Notes: generated from the letters alone by a model not told the origin. DNA of 64,000 nucleotides from Sinomonas atrocyanea (GCF_001577305.1 NZ_CP014518.1:3720001-3784000), one strand, 5' to 3'. Shown: positions 31,657-40,483, numbered from the stretch's first letter. Translations and numbers: made by a program.

Positions 31657-32997
31657 TCAGTGGGTGTGCGCCGGAGCGGGGGTCTCGGCCGAGATCCGCT
31701 CGGCGGCCTCGCGCTCGCGGCGGCCCCAGGTCTCGCGGGTCACGAGGGCGGCCCAGAGGCCGATCGCGCCGTAGGCGCTGAAGAGCAGGGCGGGGCCGAC
31801 CCAGCCGAAGCTCACGAACAGCAGGGTGGTGATGAACGGGGTGAAGCCGGAGACCATGGCCGAGATCTGGTAGGCGAGCGAGGCGCCGGAGGAGCGGGTC
31901 TTGGCCTGGAAGAGCTCCGGGAACCAGGCGCCCTGGGCGCCGGCAAGGGAGTTCTGGCACACGGCGTAGGCGATCACGATCGTGGCGACGATGAACAGGA
32001 ACATGCCGGTGTTGACCAGGAGGAACATGGGCACGCCGAACAGCACGGCGAACGCGCAGGAGGCGATGTACACCGGCCGGCGGCCCACCTTGTCGGTCAG
32101 GGCGCCCCACTTCCAGGTGGCGATGATGCCGATGGCGGAGGCGATGCACAGGGCGATCAGCGTCTGGTTCTTGTCCGCGAGCTTGGACGAGTTGATGTAG
32201 GAGATCATGTACGTGATCGACACGGCGTAGCCGGCGGTCTCCGCGATGCGCAGGCCGATGCCCCGCACGATGTTGCGCCAGTCCTCGCGGATCACCTGGG
32301 TGACGGGGGACTTCGCGAGCTCACCGTGGTCCCTGACGTCCTCGAAGACGGGCGACTCGGGGACCTTGGAGCGGATGATGAGGCCCACGATCACGAGCGC
32401 GAGGCTCGCGAGGAACGGGATGCGCCAGGCCCACTCGTCGCCGAGGTGGACGCTGAAGAGGAACACGAGGTTGGCCAGCAGCAGGCCCACGGGGAAGCCG
32501 GCCTGCACGATCCCGGTCACGGCGCCCTTGCGCCGCCAGGGGGCGTGCTCGTAGCTCATGAGGATCGCGCCGCCCCACTCGGCACCGAACGCGAGGCCCT
32601 GGATGATGCGGACCGCCACGAGCAGCACGGGCGCGAGGATGCCCACCGCCGCGTAGGTGGGCAGCAGGCCGATCGCGAACGTCGCGAGGCCCATGATGAT
32701 CAGGGAGGTGACGAGGACCGGCTTGCGGCCGAGTCGGTCGCCGAGGTGGCCGCCGACGATGCCCCCGAGCGGGCGGGCAGCGAAGCCGACGCCGAGCGTG
32801 GCGAAGGAGGCCAGCGTGCCCGTGACCGGGTCGGCGCCGGGGAAGAAGGCGTGGTTGAAGTAGAGGGCCGCTGCGGTGCCGAAGCCGATGAAGTCGTACG
32901 TCTCGATGACGGCCCCGACGGCAGAGCCGACGGCGACGCGCTTGGCGTCCTTCGTGCCGTGGACCGGGCCGCGCATGGCCAGAGCCTCGTTGCTCAT
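31657..32997 (-). CDS. MFS transporter, metabolite:H+ symporter type
   Basis: Encodes 446 aa with about twelve membrane helices. MHS-subfamily signatures are clear: IETYDFIGFGTAAALYFNHA in helix 1, GHLGDRLGRKPVLV in the 2-3 loop, RIIQGLAFGAEWGGAILMSY, WRIPFLASLALV and FPELFQAKTRSSGASLAYQ. It is the first gene of the minus-strand side of the divergent sugar locus, 23 bp before the transketolase pair. It is expected to import the locus substrate. Since many MHS members carry organic acids, a tetronate-like compound remains possible besides a sugar alcohol. Confidence 0.88.
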   Translation of the reverse strand: MSNEALAMRGPVHGTKDAKRVAVGSAVGAVIETYDFIGFGTAAALYFNHAFFPGADPVTGTLASFATLGVGFAARPLGGIVGGHLGDRLGRKPVLVTSLIIMGLATFAIGLLPTYAAVGILAPVLLVAVRIIQGLAFGAEWGGAILMSYEHAPWRRKGAVTGIVQAGFPVGLLLANLVFLFSVHLGDEWAWRIPFLASLALVIVGLIIRSKVPESPVFEDVRDHGELAKSPVTQVIREDWRNIVRGIGLRIAETAGYAVSITYMISYINSSKLADKNQTLIALCIASAIGIIATWKWGALTDKVGRRPVYIASCAFAVLFGVPMFLLVNTGMFLFIVATIVIAYAVCQNSLAGAQGAWFPELFQAKTRSSGASLAYQISAMVSGFTPFITTLLFVSFGWVGPALLFSAYGAIGLWAALVTRETWGRREREAAERISAETPAPAHTH

Positions 32998-33039
32998 TGC
33001 GTTCCTTCCGAAAGAGGGTTCTCTCTCTGCCGCCGTCTC

Positions 33040-33123
33040 TGTTGACAGTCGACATGATATGCCAGTGTGCTGCGCGTCACCCATTACTGTCAACAGTCGG
33101 CACTAGAGGTTGACTGTTGACAA
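33040..33123. promoter_or_regulatory. Divergent sugar promoter with three TGTTGACA half-sites
   Basis: TGTTGACA occurs at 33040-33047 and 33115-33122 and as TGTCAACA at 33088-33095, the first extending to TGTTGACAGTCGACA. The cluster sits between the MFS gene and the isomerase gene and is the likely binding region of the FCD-type GntR regulator encoded at 28914-29594. Confidence 0.55.
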
Positions 33124-33180
33124 TGCTTCCCTCTACCGTGGTTGACGTCACACCAGCTCCTTTCCCACGGAGGGACACCG

Positions 33181-34005
33181 ATGTTCCACGACCGACTCGG
33201 CTGCTCGTCGATCAGCTTCCGGCACCTGCCGCTCACCGAGGCCCTCGCGACCATGGCCGGCCTCGGCTTCGAGGAGATCGACCTCGGCGCCCTCCCCGGA
33301 GTGTGCGACCACGTGCCCTTCGAGCTCACGGACGCGGACATCGCGGACGTGGCCGCCCGGGTGGCCGATTCTGGGCTGCGCGTGCGCTCCGTCAACGGGG
33401 ACATCGGCGACCTCAACGCCACGCCCGACGGCGCGGGGCTGGCCTCGCGGGCGGCGCACCTCGACCGCCTGCTCGCCCTGACCTGCACCGTCGGGGCGAA
33501 GGCGCTCGTGCTCCCCTGCGGCGCCCTCAGCCCCGAGCCGGTCACGGGCCTCGACGAGGACCTCGACCGCGTGGCCCAGCAGCTCGCGGCGGCGGCCGAG
33601 CGCGCGGCCGCGGTCGGCGTGGGGCTCTGGACCGAGTCGCTGCACTACTACCGCCTGTGCGGGACCCTCGACCGCGCCCTCGCCCTCGCCGACCGGCTCG
33701 AGGGCACTCGGGTGCGGCACGTCGTCGACCTCTCCCACGTCGTCGCCTCGGGGAGCCGGCCGGAGGACGCGATTGCCGCCCTCGCCGGCCGGATCGCCCA
33801 CGTCCACCTCCGCGACGCCATGCCGGGGAACATCAACCTCAGCATCGGCAACGGCTCCGTGGACTTCGCCGGGGCCCTGGCCGCCCTCCGCGAGGCCCGC
33901 TTCGACGGGCACTTCTCGCTCGAGCTCGAGGCGCACGACCTCACCCACGGGGAGCGCCCCGCGGCCGCCGCCAAGGCCGCGAGCTTCATCACCGACCTCA
34001 TCTGA
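33181..34005 (+). CDS. Sugar phosphate isomerase/epimerase (AP endonuclease 2 family), possible L-erythrulose-1-phosphate isomerase
   Basis: Encodes 274 aa with a TIM-barrel of the xylose-isomerase-like family. Metal-binding residues fit WTESLHYYRL (Glu), HVVDLSHVVASG (Asp/His), HVHLRDAMPGN (His/Asp) and FSLELEAHD (Glu). LerI of mycobacterial tetritol catabolism belongs to this family and interconverts L-erythrulose 1-phosphate with D-erythrulose 4-phosphate. The neighbours (SDR, DhaK-type kinase, RpiB-type isomerase) are the same set, so this role is likely but inferred. The ATG follows CCACGGAGGGACACCG. Confidence 0.8.
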   Translation: MFHDRLGCSSISFRHLPLTEALATMAGLGFEEIDLGALPGVCDHVPFELTDADIADVAARVADSGLRVRSVNGDIGDLNATPDGAGLASRAAHLDRLLALTCTVGAKALVLPCGALSPEPVTGLDEDLDRVAQQLAAAAERAAAVGVGLWTESLHYYRLCGTLDRALALADRLEGTRVRHVVDLSHVVASGSRPEDAIAALAGRIAHVHLRDAMPGNINLSIGNGSVDFAGALAALREARFDGHFSLELEAHDLTHGERPAAAAKAASFITDLI

Positions 34006-34046
34006 ACCCCACCCAGACCTCACTGAGACGAACAGAAGGAACCACC

Positions 34047-34820
34047 ATGAGCAGCATCCAGCGCACCGCCGTCCTCACCGGCGCCACCTCCGAGAAGGGC
34101 ATCGGCGTGGCCACCGCCCGCCGCTACGCCCGCGAGGGATGGGGTGTGGTCATCCTGGACCTCGACGGCGAGAAGTCCGCCAAGACCGCCCAGGACATCG
34201 CCAACGAGTTCAACGTCCCCGCCTTCGGGCACGAGGTCGACGTCGCCGACGAGGCCTCGGTCGCCGCCGCGGCGGCCGCCGTGGGCGCCGAGGTCGCTGC
34301 TGGGCGCCTGCCCGTGGTCGGGGCGCTCGCGAACATCGCAGGCATCACCTCGCCCGTGCCGTTCCTCGAGACGGACCTCGCCCTGTGGAACAAGGTCATG
34401 GCGGTCAACGCCACCGGCACCTACCTCGTCACCAAGGCGTTCCTTCCGGCCATGATCGAGGCCGGCTGGGGCCGGGTCGTGAACATGTCCTCGGTCTCCG
34501 CCCAGCGTGGCGGCGGCGTGTTCGGCCGCGTGCCCTACTCGGCAGCCAAGGCCGCCATCCTCGGCTTCACCAAGGCCCTCGCCCGCGAGATCGCCCCGAC
34601 CGGCATCACGGTCAACGCCATCACCCCGGGCGCCGTGGACACCAACATCCGCGTGGGCAGCACCGACGAGCAGGAGGCCGCGATCGCCCGCGACATCCCC
34701 CTCGGCCGCACCGCCACGACCGAGGAGATCGCCTCGGTGATCACCTGGCTCTCCTCCGACGGCGCCTCCTACCTCACCGGCACCACGGTGGACATCAACG
34801 GCGGCAGCCACATCCACTGA
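34047..34820 (+). CDS. Short-chain dehydrogenase, probable sugar-alcohol (tetritol) dehydrogenase
   Basis: Encodes 257 aa. Classical SDR: cofactor motif LTGATSEKGIGVATARRYA, NIAG in LANIAGITSPV, catalytic Ser in VVNMSSVSAQRGGG and Tyr/Lys in YSAAKAAILGF; it ends with the typical LTGTTVDINGG. The frame is open far upstream, so I use the ATG at 34047, which follows AGAAGGA and fits family length. In the locus it would oxidise the imported alcohol to a tetrulose, the first step before phosphorylation by the downstream kinase. Exact substrate not determinable. Confidence 0.87.
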   Translation: MSSIQRTAVLTGATSEKGIGVATARRYAREGWGVVILDLDGEKSAKTAQDIANEFNVPAFGHEVDVADEASVAAAAAAVGAEVAAGRLPVVGALANIAGITSPVPFLETDLALWNKVMAVNATGTYLVTKAFLPAMIEAGWGRVVNMSSVSAQRGGGVFGRVPYSAAKAAILGFTKALAREIAPTGITVNAITPGAVDTNIRVGSTDEQEAAIARDIPLGRTATTEEIASVITWLSSDGASYLTGTTVDINGGSHIH

Positions 34821-34856
34821 CCGGGGCCCCGGCTCCGCCGCCCCAGGAGGCTCACC

Positions 34857-36602
34857 ATGACGCGCATCGCCAACGATCCCGCGGACTTCGCCGACGAGGC
34901 CCTCGCCGGCTTCTGCGACGTCCACGCCGACCTCGTCCGCCAAGTGCCCGGCGGTGCCGTGCGCCGGCGCCGCCCCGCCCGGCCCAAGGTCGCCGTCCTC
35001 GTGGGCGGCGGCTCGGGCCACTACCCCGCGTTCGCCGGCCTCATCGGCGCGGGCTTCGCCGACGGCGCCGTGGTGGGCAATATCTTCACCTCGCCCTCCA
35101 CCCAGCAGGCCTGCACGGTGGCGCGGGCCGCCGAGACCGGCGCCGGGGTCGTGTTCACCTACGGCAACTACGCCGGGGACGTCATGAACTTCGGCCTCGC
35201 CTCCGAGCGGCTCGCCGCCGAGGGCATCCGGGCCGAGAATGTCCTCGTGACGGACGACGTCGCCTCCGCACCGGCCGCCGAGGCCGATCGCCGCCGCGGG
35301 ATCGCGGGCGACTTCGTGGTCTTCAAGGCCATGGGCGCGGCCGCGGAGGCCGGGCTCAGCCTCGACGAGGTGGTGCGGATCGGGCGCAAGGCCAACAGCC
35401 GCACCCGCACGCTCGGCACCGCGTTCTCCGGCTGCACCTTCCCGGGCGCGGACGCTCCCCTGTTCACCCTCCCGGAGGGGCACATGGGCCTCGGGCTCGG
35501 GATCCACGGCGAGCCCGGCCTGCGGGATGTCCCCCTGCCCTCCGCCGCGGAGCTCGGGCGGCCCCTCGTCGAGGGCGTCCTCGCCGAGGCTCCGGCCGGC
35601 GAGGGGCACCAGGGGCGCATCGCCGTCATCCTCAACGGGCTCGGCTCCACCAAGCACGAGGAGCTGTTCGTGCTCTGGGGCACCGTGGCGCCGCTCCTGC
35701 GCGAGGCCGGGTACGAGATCGTGGCGCCGGAGGTCGGCGAGCTCGTCACGAGTCTGGACATGGCCGGCGTCTCGCTCACCGTGACCTGGCTCGACGAAGA
35801 GCTCGAGGAGCTCTGGCTGGCCCCCGCGGAGACGCCCGCCTTCCGCCGCGGCGCCGTCGCCGCCGCCTCCGCCGTGGAGTCCGCGGACGACGACGGCGGG
35901 CCGGCCACCGCCGTCGAGGCGCCGCCGTCGTCCGAGGCCTCGCGCGGGTACGCCGCCGCGTGCGTCGCGGCGCTCGAGGCCGCCTCGGGCCGGCTCGCGG
36001 AGCTCGAGGCCGAGCTGGGCGCCATGGACGCGGTCGCCGGCGACGGCGACCACGGCCGCGGCATGGTCCGCGGCGCCGGCGCTGCCGTGGCCGCGGCGCG
36101 CGAGGCGCTCGGGGCCGGCCGGGGGGCGGGGTCCGTCCTCGCCGCGGGCGGGGACGCGTGGGCGGACCGGGCAGGCGGGACCTCCGGGGTCCTGTGGGGC
36201 GCCGGGCTCCGCGCGTGGGGCGAGGCCCTCGGGGACCTCGAGGTGCCGGACGGGGCGCAGGTCGCCGCCGGGATCTCGGCCTTTGCCGCGCGCATCGCGG
36301 CCCTCGGCGGCGCGCAGCCGGGCGACAAGACGCTCGTGGACGCCCTGGTGCCATTCGAGGAGGAGCTGCGCCGCGCCGTCGTGCGCGGGGAGGGCCTCGC
36401 CGAGGCGTGGGGCGGCGCGTGCCGGGCCGCGGAGTCCGCCGCCGCGGCGACCGCCGGCCTGACGCCGCGCAAGGGCCGGGCCCGCCCGCTCGCCGAGAAG
36501 AGCGTGGGCACGCCGGATCCCGGCGCCACCTCGCTCGCCGCGGTGTTCGCCGCACTCGGCCCCGCCATCGTTGCAGCAACCCAGGAGGAGGTGTCCGCAT
36601 GA
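34857..36602 (+). CDS. Dihydroxyacetone-kinase-family sugar kinase (DhaK-DhaL fusion), possible erythrulose kinase
   Basis: Encodes 581 aa. The N-terminal DhaK-type substrate domain (1-330) has VGGGSGHYPAFAGL, VFTYGNYAGDVMNF and GLGIHGEPG, whose His covalently binds the keto sugar. After a low-complexity linker (about 345-365) the DhaL-type ATP domain (360-575) shows AVAGDGDHGRGM, GGTSGVLWG and GDKTLVDAL. Single-chain members use ATP directly. LerK and DerK, the erythrulose kinases of tetritol pathways, have this organisation. The gene overlaps the next by ATGA. A dihydroxyacetone kinase is the main alternative, since glycerone could come from formaldehyde metabolism. Confidence 0.88.
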   Translation: MTRIANDPADFADEALAGFCDVHADLVRQVPGGAVRRRRPARPKVAVLVGGGSGHYPAFAGLIGAGFADGAVVGNIFTSPSTQQACTVARAAETGAGVVFTYGNYAGDVMNFGLASERLAAEGIRAENVLVTDDVASAPAAEADRRRGIAGDFVVFKAMGAAAEAGLSLDEVVRIGRKANSRTRTLGTAFSGCTFPGADAPLFTLPEGHMGLGLGIHGEPGLRDVPLPSAAELGRPLVEGVLAEAPAGEGHQGRIAVILNGLGSTKHEELFVLWGTVAPLLREAGYEIVAPEVGELVTSLDMAGVSLTVTWLDEELEELWLAPAETPAFRRGAVAAASAVESADDDGGPATAVEAPPSSEASRGYAAACVAALEAASGRLAELEAELGAMDAVAGDGDHGRGMVRGAGAAVAAAREALGAGRGAGSVLAAGGDAWADRAGGTSGVLWGAGLRAWGEALGDLEVPDGAQVAAGISAFAARIAALGGAQPGDKTLVDALVPFEEELRRAVVRGEGLAEAWGGACRAAESAAAATAGLTPRKGRARPLAEKSVGTPDPGATSLAAVFAALGPAIVAATQEEVSA

Positions 36603-37093
36603 GCGGGCAGAACACGGCGGCCGCCACGGACGGCCTGCGGATCGTCATCGGCTCGGACGAGGCCGGGGTGGACTACAAGGACGCCCTGCTCAAGGACCTC
36701 GAGGCGGACGGTCGGGTGGCCGAGGTGATCGACATCGGCGTGCACCGCGAGGCCGAGGACTTCGCCCGCCCCTACCCCTACGTGGGGCTCGCTGCGGGGC
36801 AGCTGATCAGCGAGGGCAGGGCTGACCGGGCGCTCCTGTTCTGCGGGACAGGCCTCGGCGTGGCGATCGCCGCGAACAAGGTCCCCGGGATCCGGGCCGC
36901 GACGGCGCACGACCCGTTCTCCGTGGAGCGCTCGATCCTGTCCAACAACTGCCAGGTCCTCACCATGGGCCAGCGTGTGGTGGGGCTCGAGCTCGCGCGG
37001 CGCCTCGCGAAGGAGTGGATCGGGTACACGTTCGACCCGGGCTCCGCCTCCGCCGCGAAGGTGCAGGTGCTCAGCGACTACGAGGGCTGCTGA
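36599..37093 (+). CDS. RpiB/LacAB-family isomerase, possible erythrulose-4-phosphate isomerase
   Basis: Encodes 164 aa, standard for the family. The active-site loop ALLFCGTGLGVAIAANKVPG supplies the catalytic Cys, SDEAGVDYKDALLKDL is the N-terminal substrate strand, and RAATAHDPFSVERSILSNN holds the His/Arg and Asn. EryI and DerI in bacterial tetritol catabolism are RpiB relatives that give D-erythrose 4-phosphate, a transketolase substrate. That fits the split transketolase across the divergent promoter. It is the last gene of the plus-strand operon, starting with an ATGA overlap and followed by a long hairpin. Confidence 0.87.
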   Translation: MSGQNTAAATDGLRIVIGSDEAGVDYKDALLKDLEADGRVAEVIDIGVHREAEDFARPYPYVGLAAGQLISEGRADRALLFCGTGLGVAIAANKVPGIRAATAHDPFSVERSILSNNCQVLTMGQRVVGLELARRLAKEWIGYTFDPGSASAAKVQVLSDYEGC

Positions 37094-37155
37094 GCACCCG
37101 AGGCGAGTGGCGCCGTCGTCCGCCACTCTCTCCCCTCCCCTCCGCCCCCCGCGTC

Positions 37156-37245
37156 TGAAGGTCATGTTCTGGGGGTCACCTCATGTGACTCCCAGAACAT
37201 GACCTTCAGAAGGTGACTTACAGAAGGTGACCTTCAGAAGGTCGG
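37156..37245. repeat. Hairpin plus 14-bp tandem units, repeat locus 1
   Basis: Two 24-nt arms (37156-37179 and 37185-37208) differ at one position and enclose a 5-nt loop CTCAT. Then come units of the form CTTCAGAAGGTGAC, repeated to about 37245. It lies between convergent gene ends (isomerase and a small acidic protein), so it can serve as a bidirectional terminator. The same unit recurs at 50468-50655 and 58221-58358. Confidence 0.75.
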
Positions 37246-37285
37246 AGCACCGGTGCGGCGCGCCGGGCGTGAGGGCTCGGCGGCC

Positions 37286-37576
37286 CTACTGCTCCTGGCC
37301 GTGGAAGGGCGGGTCGTCGCTCGCGTCGCTGTTGAGGTCGGCGTCGGGGACGTCGAAGCCGGCCATCGCCTTGTCGACGTCCGAGTTGTCGCGCGGCACG
37401 GTGTCCTTCTGGGCGCGGATCCCCTGGGCCTGCTCGCGGATGAGCTGCTCCTCCTCGCTGAAGCGGATGTCGTTCGCCTGGTCGCCCGAGTCGCGGGGCT
37501 CGAGGTCCGGGTTGCCGGTCTTGTAGTCGTTCTCGTTGAGATTCGCCGTCTGGCCGATGTCTGGGTTCTCAGTCAT
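37286..37576 (-). CDS. Small acidic hydrophilic protein
   Basis: Encodes 96 aa, rich in Asp/Glu/Asn/Gln with no hydrophobic core (NPDIGQTANLNENDYKTGNP, FSEEEQLIREQAQGIRAQKD, DADLNSDASDDPPF). One short amphipathic helix is likely in the middle; the rest looks disordered. It may be a stress or hydration-type protein, but I recognise no family. It diverges from the Rieske membrane protein gene. Confidence 0.65.
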   Translation of the reverse strand: MTENPDIGQTANLNENDYKTGNPDLEPRDSGDQANDIRFSEEEQLIREQAQGIRAQKDTVPRDNSDVDKAMAGFDVPDADLNSDASDDPPFHGQEQ

Positions 37577-37681
37577 GCCGCACCTGTACCCCGCGGCGGA
37601 AGGCATCAATCGGGCCTGCGTCAGCCGCGCGGGCGCGGGTAGGACTGCCTTGTCCCCTGCCCCGCCGCCAAGGAGAACACG

Positions 37682-38551
37682 ATGAACCTGTTGGACGACG
37701 CCGTCAGCCGGCTCGAGCGCTGGGAGTTCCTCGACCGAGTGGCCGAGCCGGTCCGCAAGGCGGCCCACGCCCTCGTCGGCCCGCGCGCGGTCCGCAACGC
37801 GCTCAGCGGCATCCCCACCGGCCACCCGCTGCACGCCGTCCTGACCGATGTGCCGATCGGGGCCTGGAGCATGGCGGCCCTGCTCGATGTGAAGGGCCTG
37901 CTCGACGCGGAGAATGGCCGCGGTTCCGAGGCCGCCGCCGACCTGCTCGTCGCGGCCGGCCTGGTCGCCGCCGTGCCGACCGCCGCCGCCGGCCTCAACG
38001 ACTGGTCGGACACCTACGGGCCCACCGAGCGGGTGGGGCTGGTCCACGCCGCGGCGAACACCGTGGCGCTCGGGCTATACGCCGCCTCCCTTGCCGCCCG
38101 CCGCGCGGGACGCCGCCCCGCGGGCCGCGCCCTGGGCCTGGCCGGACTCGGCGTCCTAGCCGTGGGCGGCTACCTCGGCGGCCATCTCACCTACTCGAAG
38201 GGCGTCAAGGTCAGCCACACGGCCTACCACGAGGGCCCGCTCGACTGGGAGGACCTCCTCGCCGAGGACGAGCTCGCGGACGGGGCCCCGAAGGTGGTCC
38301 AGCTCGGCGAGATCCCGCTGCTCGTGACGCGCGACGCCGGGCGGATCGTCGCGCTCGACAACGTCTGCACGCACGCGGGCGGCCCCCTGAACGAGGGGAC
38401 CATCGAGAACGGCTGCGTCACCTGCCCCTGGCACGGCAGCCAGTTCCGCCTCGCCGACGGTGCCCCGGTGCTGGGCCCCGCGAGCGCGCCGCAGCCGAGC
38501 TACGAGACCCGCGTCCGGGACGGCCGCGTCCAGGTCCGGGCCAAGAAGTAG
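37682..38551 (+). CDS. Membrane-anchored Rieske protein with DUF2231-type domain
   Basis: Encodes 289 aa. The first 170 residues are a DUF2231-like membrane domain with four helices (SGIPTGHPLHAVLTDVPIGA, LLVAAGLVAAVPTAAAGLND, GLYAASLAARRAG, LGLAGLGVLAVGGYLGGHLT). The C-terminal part is a Rieske domain with DNVCTHAGGPLNEG and CVTCPWHGSQF as cluster ligands. It probably transfers electrons at the membrane; partners are not obvious locally. The ATG follows CCAAGGAGAACACG. Confidence 0.87.
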   Translation: MNLLDDAVSRLERWEFLDRVAEPVRKAAHALVGPRAVRNALSGIPTGHPLHAVLTDVPIGAWSMAALLDVKGLLDAENGRGSEAAADLLVAAGLVAAVPTAAAGLNDWSDTYGPTERVGLVHAAANTVALGLYAASLAARRAGRRPAGRALGLAGLGVLAVGGYLGGHLTYSKGVKVSHTAYHEGPLDWEDLLAEDELADGAPKVVQLGEIPLLVTRDAGRIVALDNVCTHAGGPLNEGTIENGCVTCPWHGSQFRLADGAPVLGPASAPQPSYETRVRDGRVQVRAKK

Positions 38552-38605
38552 CGCCGGCTCCGCCCGGGCCCCCGGGCGGAGCCGCCCCCCCCCGGCGACC
38601 GGGGC

Positions 38606-39550
38606 TCAGCCGGTCTTGCGGGTGCGCCGTTTGGGCGGCGCCTTCTGCTCCTGAGGCGAGTCCTCGGCGTCGTCCGCCTCCGCCTTCTTCGCGCGGCTGC
38701 GGCCGCCTGCGGATGCCTTCGGAGCTTTGGCGCCGGAGGACTCCTTCGCGCCGCCCGCGGCCTTGCGCCGGTTCTCGACGCTGCGGCGCAGGGCCTCCAT
38801 GAGGTCCAGGACCTCGGCGCCCTCGCCCTCCTCGGCCGGGGCGCCGAACGTCTCCTCGGTGTCCACGGCATCGCCCTTGGCGAGCTTGGCCTCGACCAGC
38901 TGCGTCAGCTGGGCCTGGTACTCGTCGGTGAACTGCCCCGGCTCGAAGTCGGAGGAGAGGCTCTCGACGAGGGAGGAGGACATCTTCAGCTCCTTGTCCG
39001 AGATCTTCACCTCGGTGTCCTCGAGCACGGGGAACGCCGCCTCCCGCACCTCGTCGGGCCACAGCAGCGCCTGGAGCACCATGACGTCCCCGCGCACGCG
39101 CAGCGCCCCCAGGCGGGACTTCTGCCGCAGCGCGAACTTCACCACGGCGGTCAGCTCGGTCTGCTCGAGGGTGCGCCGCAGGAGCTGGTACGGCTTCACC
39201 CCGACCTTCTCGGGCTCGAGGTAGTAGCTCTTCTCGAAGTACATGGGGTCGATCTGCGTATCCGGGACGAACTCGACCACCTCGATCTCCCGGCTGCGCT
39301 CCACCGGCAGGGACTTGAGGTCCTCGTCCGTGAGGACGACCGTGCGGCCGCCCTCCTCGTACGCCTTGTCGATGTCCGCGTACTCGACGACCTCCCCGCA
39401 GACCTCGCAGCGGCGCTGGTAGCGGATGCGCCCCCGGTCCTTGTCATGGACCTGGTGCAGCTTGAGGTCATGGTCCTCGGTGGCGCTGTACACCTTCACG
39501 GGCACGCTGACCAGGCCGAAGCTGATGGCGCCCTTCCAGATTGACCGCAT
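38606..39550 (-). CDS. ku: Ku protein of bacterial non-homologous end joining
   Basis: Encodes 314 aa. Typical start MRSIWKGAISFGLVSVPVKV, the HQVHDKDRGRIRYQRRCEVC segment, and the conserved core VVKFALRQKSRLGALRVRGD and SLSSDFEPGQFTDEYQAQL. The C-terminal 60 residues are Lys/Ala/Arg-rich (KAPKASAGGRSRAKKAEADD), a tail that in other bacteria aids DNA binding. The homodimer threads onto double-strand break ends and recruits LigD, which is encoded 0.9 kb away on the other strand. The start at 39550 gives the exact family N-terminus. Confidence 0.95.
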   Translation of the reverse strand: MRSIWKGAISFGLVSVPVKVYSATEDHDLKLHQVHDKDRGRIRYQRRCEVCGEVVEYADIDKAYEEGGRTVVLTDEDLKSLPVERSREIEVVEFVPDTQIDPMYFEKSYYLEPEKVGVKPYQLLRRTLEQTELTAVVKFALRQKSRLGALRVRGDVMVLQALLWPDEVREAAFPVLEDTEVKISDKELKMSSSLVESLSSDFEPGQFTDEYQAQLTQLVEAKLAKGDAVDTEETFGAPAEEGEGAEVLDLMEALRRSVENRRKAAGGAKESSGAKAPKASAGGRSRAKKAEADDAEDSPQEQKAPPKRRTRKTG

Positions 39551-39704
39551 GAGCCCAGTGAACCGCACATTCCACACGATGGATAGGCCATCGGCCCGGG
39601 CGCGGCGGGCAGGACGGGCCCTTCTCCCCTTGGCTCCGGGACCGCTGCGCCGCACCGTGGGAGGAGCTTCAGACCTGCCGCCACCGCCCACCGAAGGAGC
39701 AGCC

Positions 39705-40241
39705 GTGAACGTCCTCATCGCCTACGCGAGCAAGCACGGGGCCACCCAGGGGATCGCCGAGCGGATCGGCTCGACGCTGACCGCCGAGGGGTTTCCCGTC
39801 ACCGTCAGACCGGTCGAGGAGGTCGACGACGTGACGCACTACGACGCCGTCGTCCTCGGCAGCGCGGCCTACGCCCTCCACTGGATGCATGCGGCGACCG
39901 CCTTCGCCAAGCGGCACCACCGGGACCTGGCCGAGCGGCCGGTCTGGCTCTTCGCGAGCGGACCCCTCGGCGAGGACACGGTGGACAAGGAGGGCCGCGA
40001 CGTCCGTGAGAGCAGCGAGCCGCGCGAGTTCGACAAGTTCGCCGATGAGCTCAACGTGAGGGGCGACCACGTGTTCTTCGGCAAGTGGGACCCGGAATCC
40101 GAGCCCGTGGGGCTCATGGAGAAGATCATGGAGCACCTGCCGGGGAACCCCCGGGGCTCCCTGCCCGCCGGCGACTTCCGCGACTGGGACGAGGTCGAGG
40201 CCTGGGCGCACGGCATCGCCGAGGAGCTGCGGGCCGGGTAG
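39705..40241 (+). CDS. Flavodoxin-domain protein (protoporphyrinogen-oxidase HemG-like)
   Basis: Encodes 178 aa from a GTG following GAAGGAGCAGCC. The FMN-binding loop is IAYASKHGATQGIAERIG; VVLGSAAYALHWMHAA and VWLFASGPLGED are the other cofactor loops. This resembles menaquinone-dependent HemG-type and Flavodoxin_5 proteins. It probably carries out FMN-linked electron transfer in the cytoplasm. It is placed between ku and ligD without an obvious functional link. Confidence 0.85.
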   Translation: MNVLIAYASKHGATQGIAERIGSTLTAEGFPVTVRPVEEVDDVTHYDAVVLGSAAYALHWMHAATAFAKRHHRDLAERPVWLFASGPLGEDTVDKEGRDVRESSEPREFDKFADELNVRGDHVFFGKWDPESEPVGLMEKIMEHLPGNPRGSLPAGDFRDWDEVEAWAHGIAEELRAG

Positions 40242-40324
40242 GTCTGGGCCGGCGCCGGGGCCAGGGGGCCGGCGCCGCTCCGGGACCGCGGCGCCGCTTC
40301 TCGGTTCCGCGGGTCTTGCCCCCT

Positions 40325-40370
40325 GTTCCGGACGCTGCCCCCCGCTCCGGCAGGGGGCAGCGTCCGGAAC
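40325..40370. terminator. Perfect 18-bp stem hairpin after the flavodoxin gene
   Basis: Arms GTTCCGGACGCTGCCCCC (40325-40342) and GGGGGCAGCGTCCGGAAC (40353-40370) with a 10-nt spacer, 84 bp after the flavodoxin stop and 114 bp before ligD. There is no T-run, as is common for actinobacterial terminators. Confidence 0.6.
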
Positions 40371-40483
40371 CGGGGGCCTCGTCCGCGCTGCTCGGACACC
40401 ACGCCCCGGTTCGACCGGCGCCCCGACGGGTAGACCCAAGGGGACATCTTCCCCTTGACCGGGGCGCATGGGAGGTTAGCCGC

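Noticed and set aside
33181..37093. Plus-strand sugar locus as a pure dihydroxyacetone pathway
   Set aside because: The AP-endonuclease-2 and RpiB-type isomerases and the SDR are not needed for dihydroxyacetone, so a C4 sugar route fits better. It was kept only as an alternative.
40325..40370. Hairpin as a mobile palindromic element
   Set aside because: I see no second copy in this window, and its position after a gene end fits a terminator.
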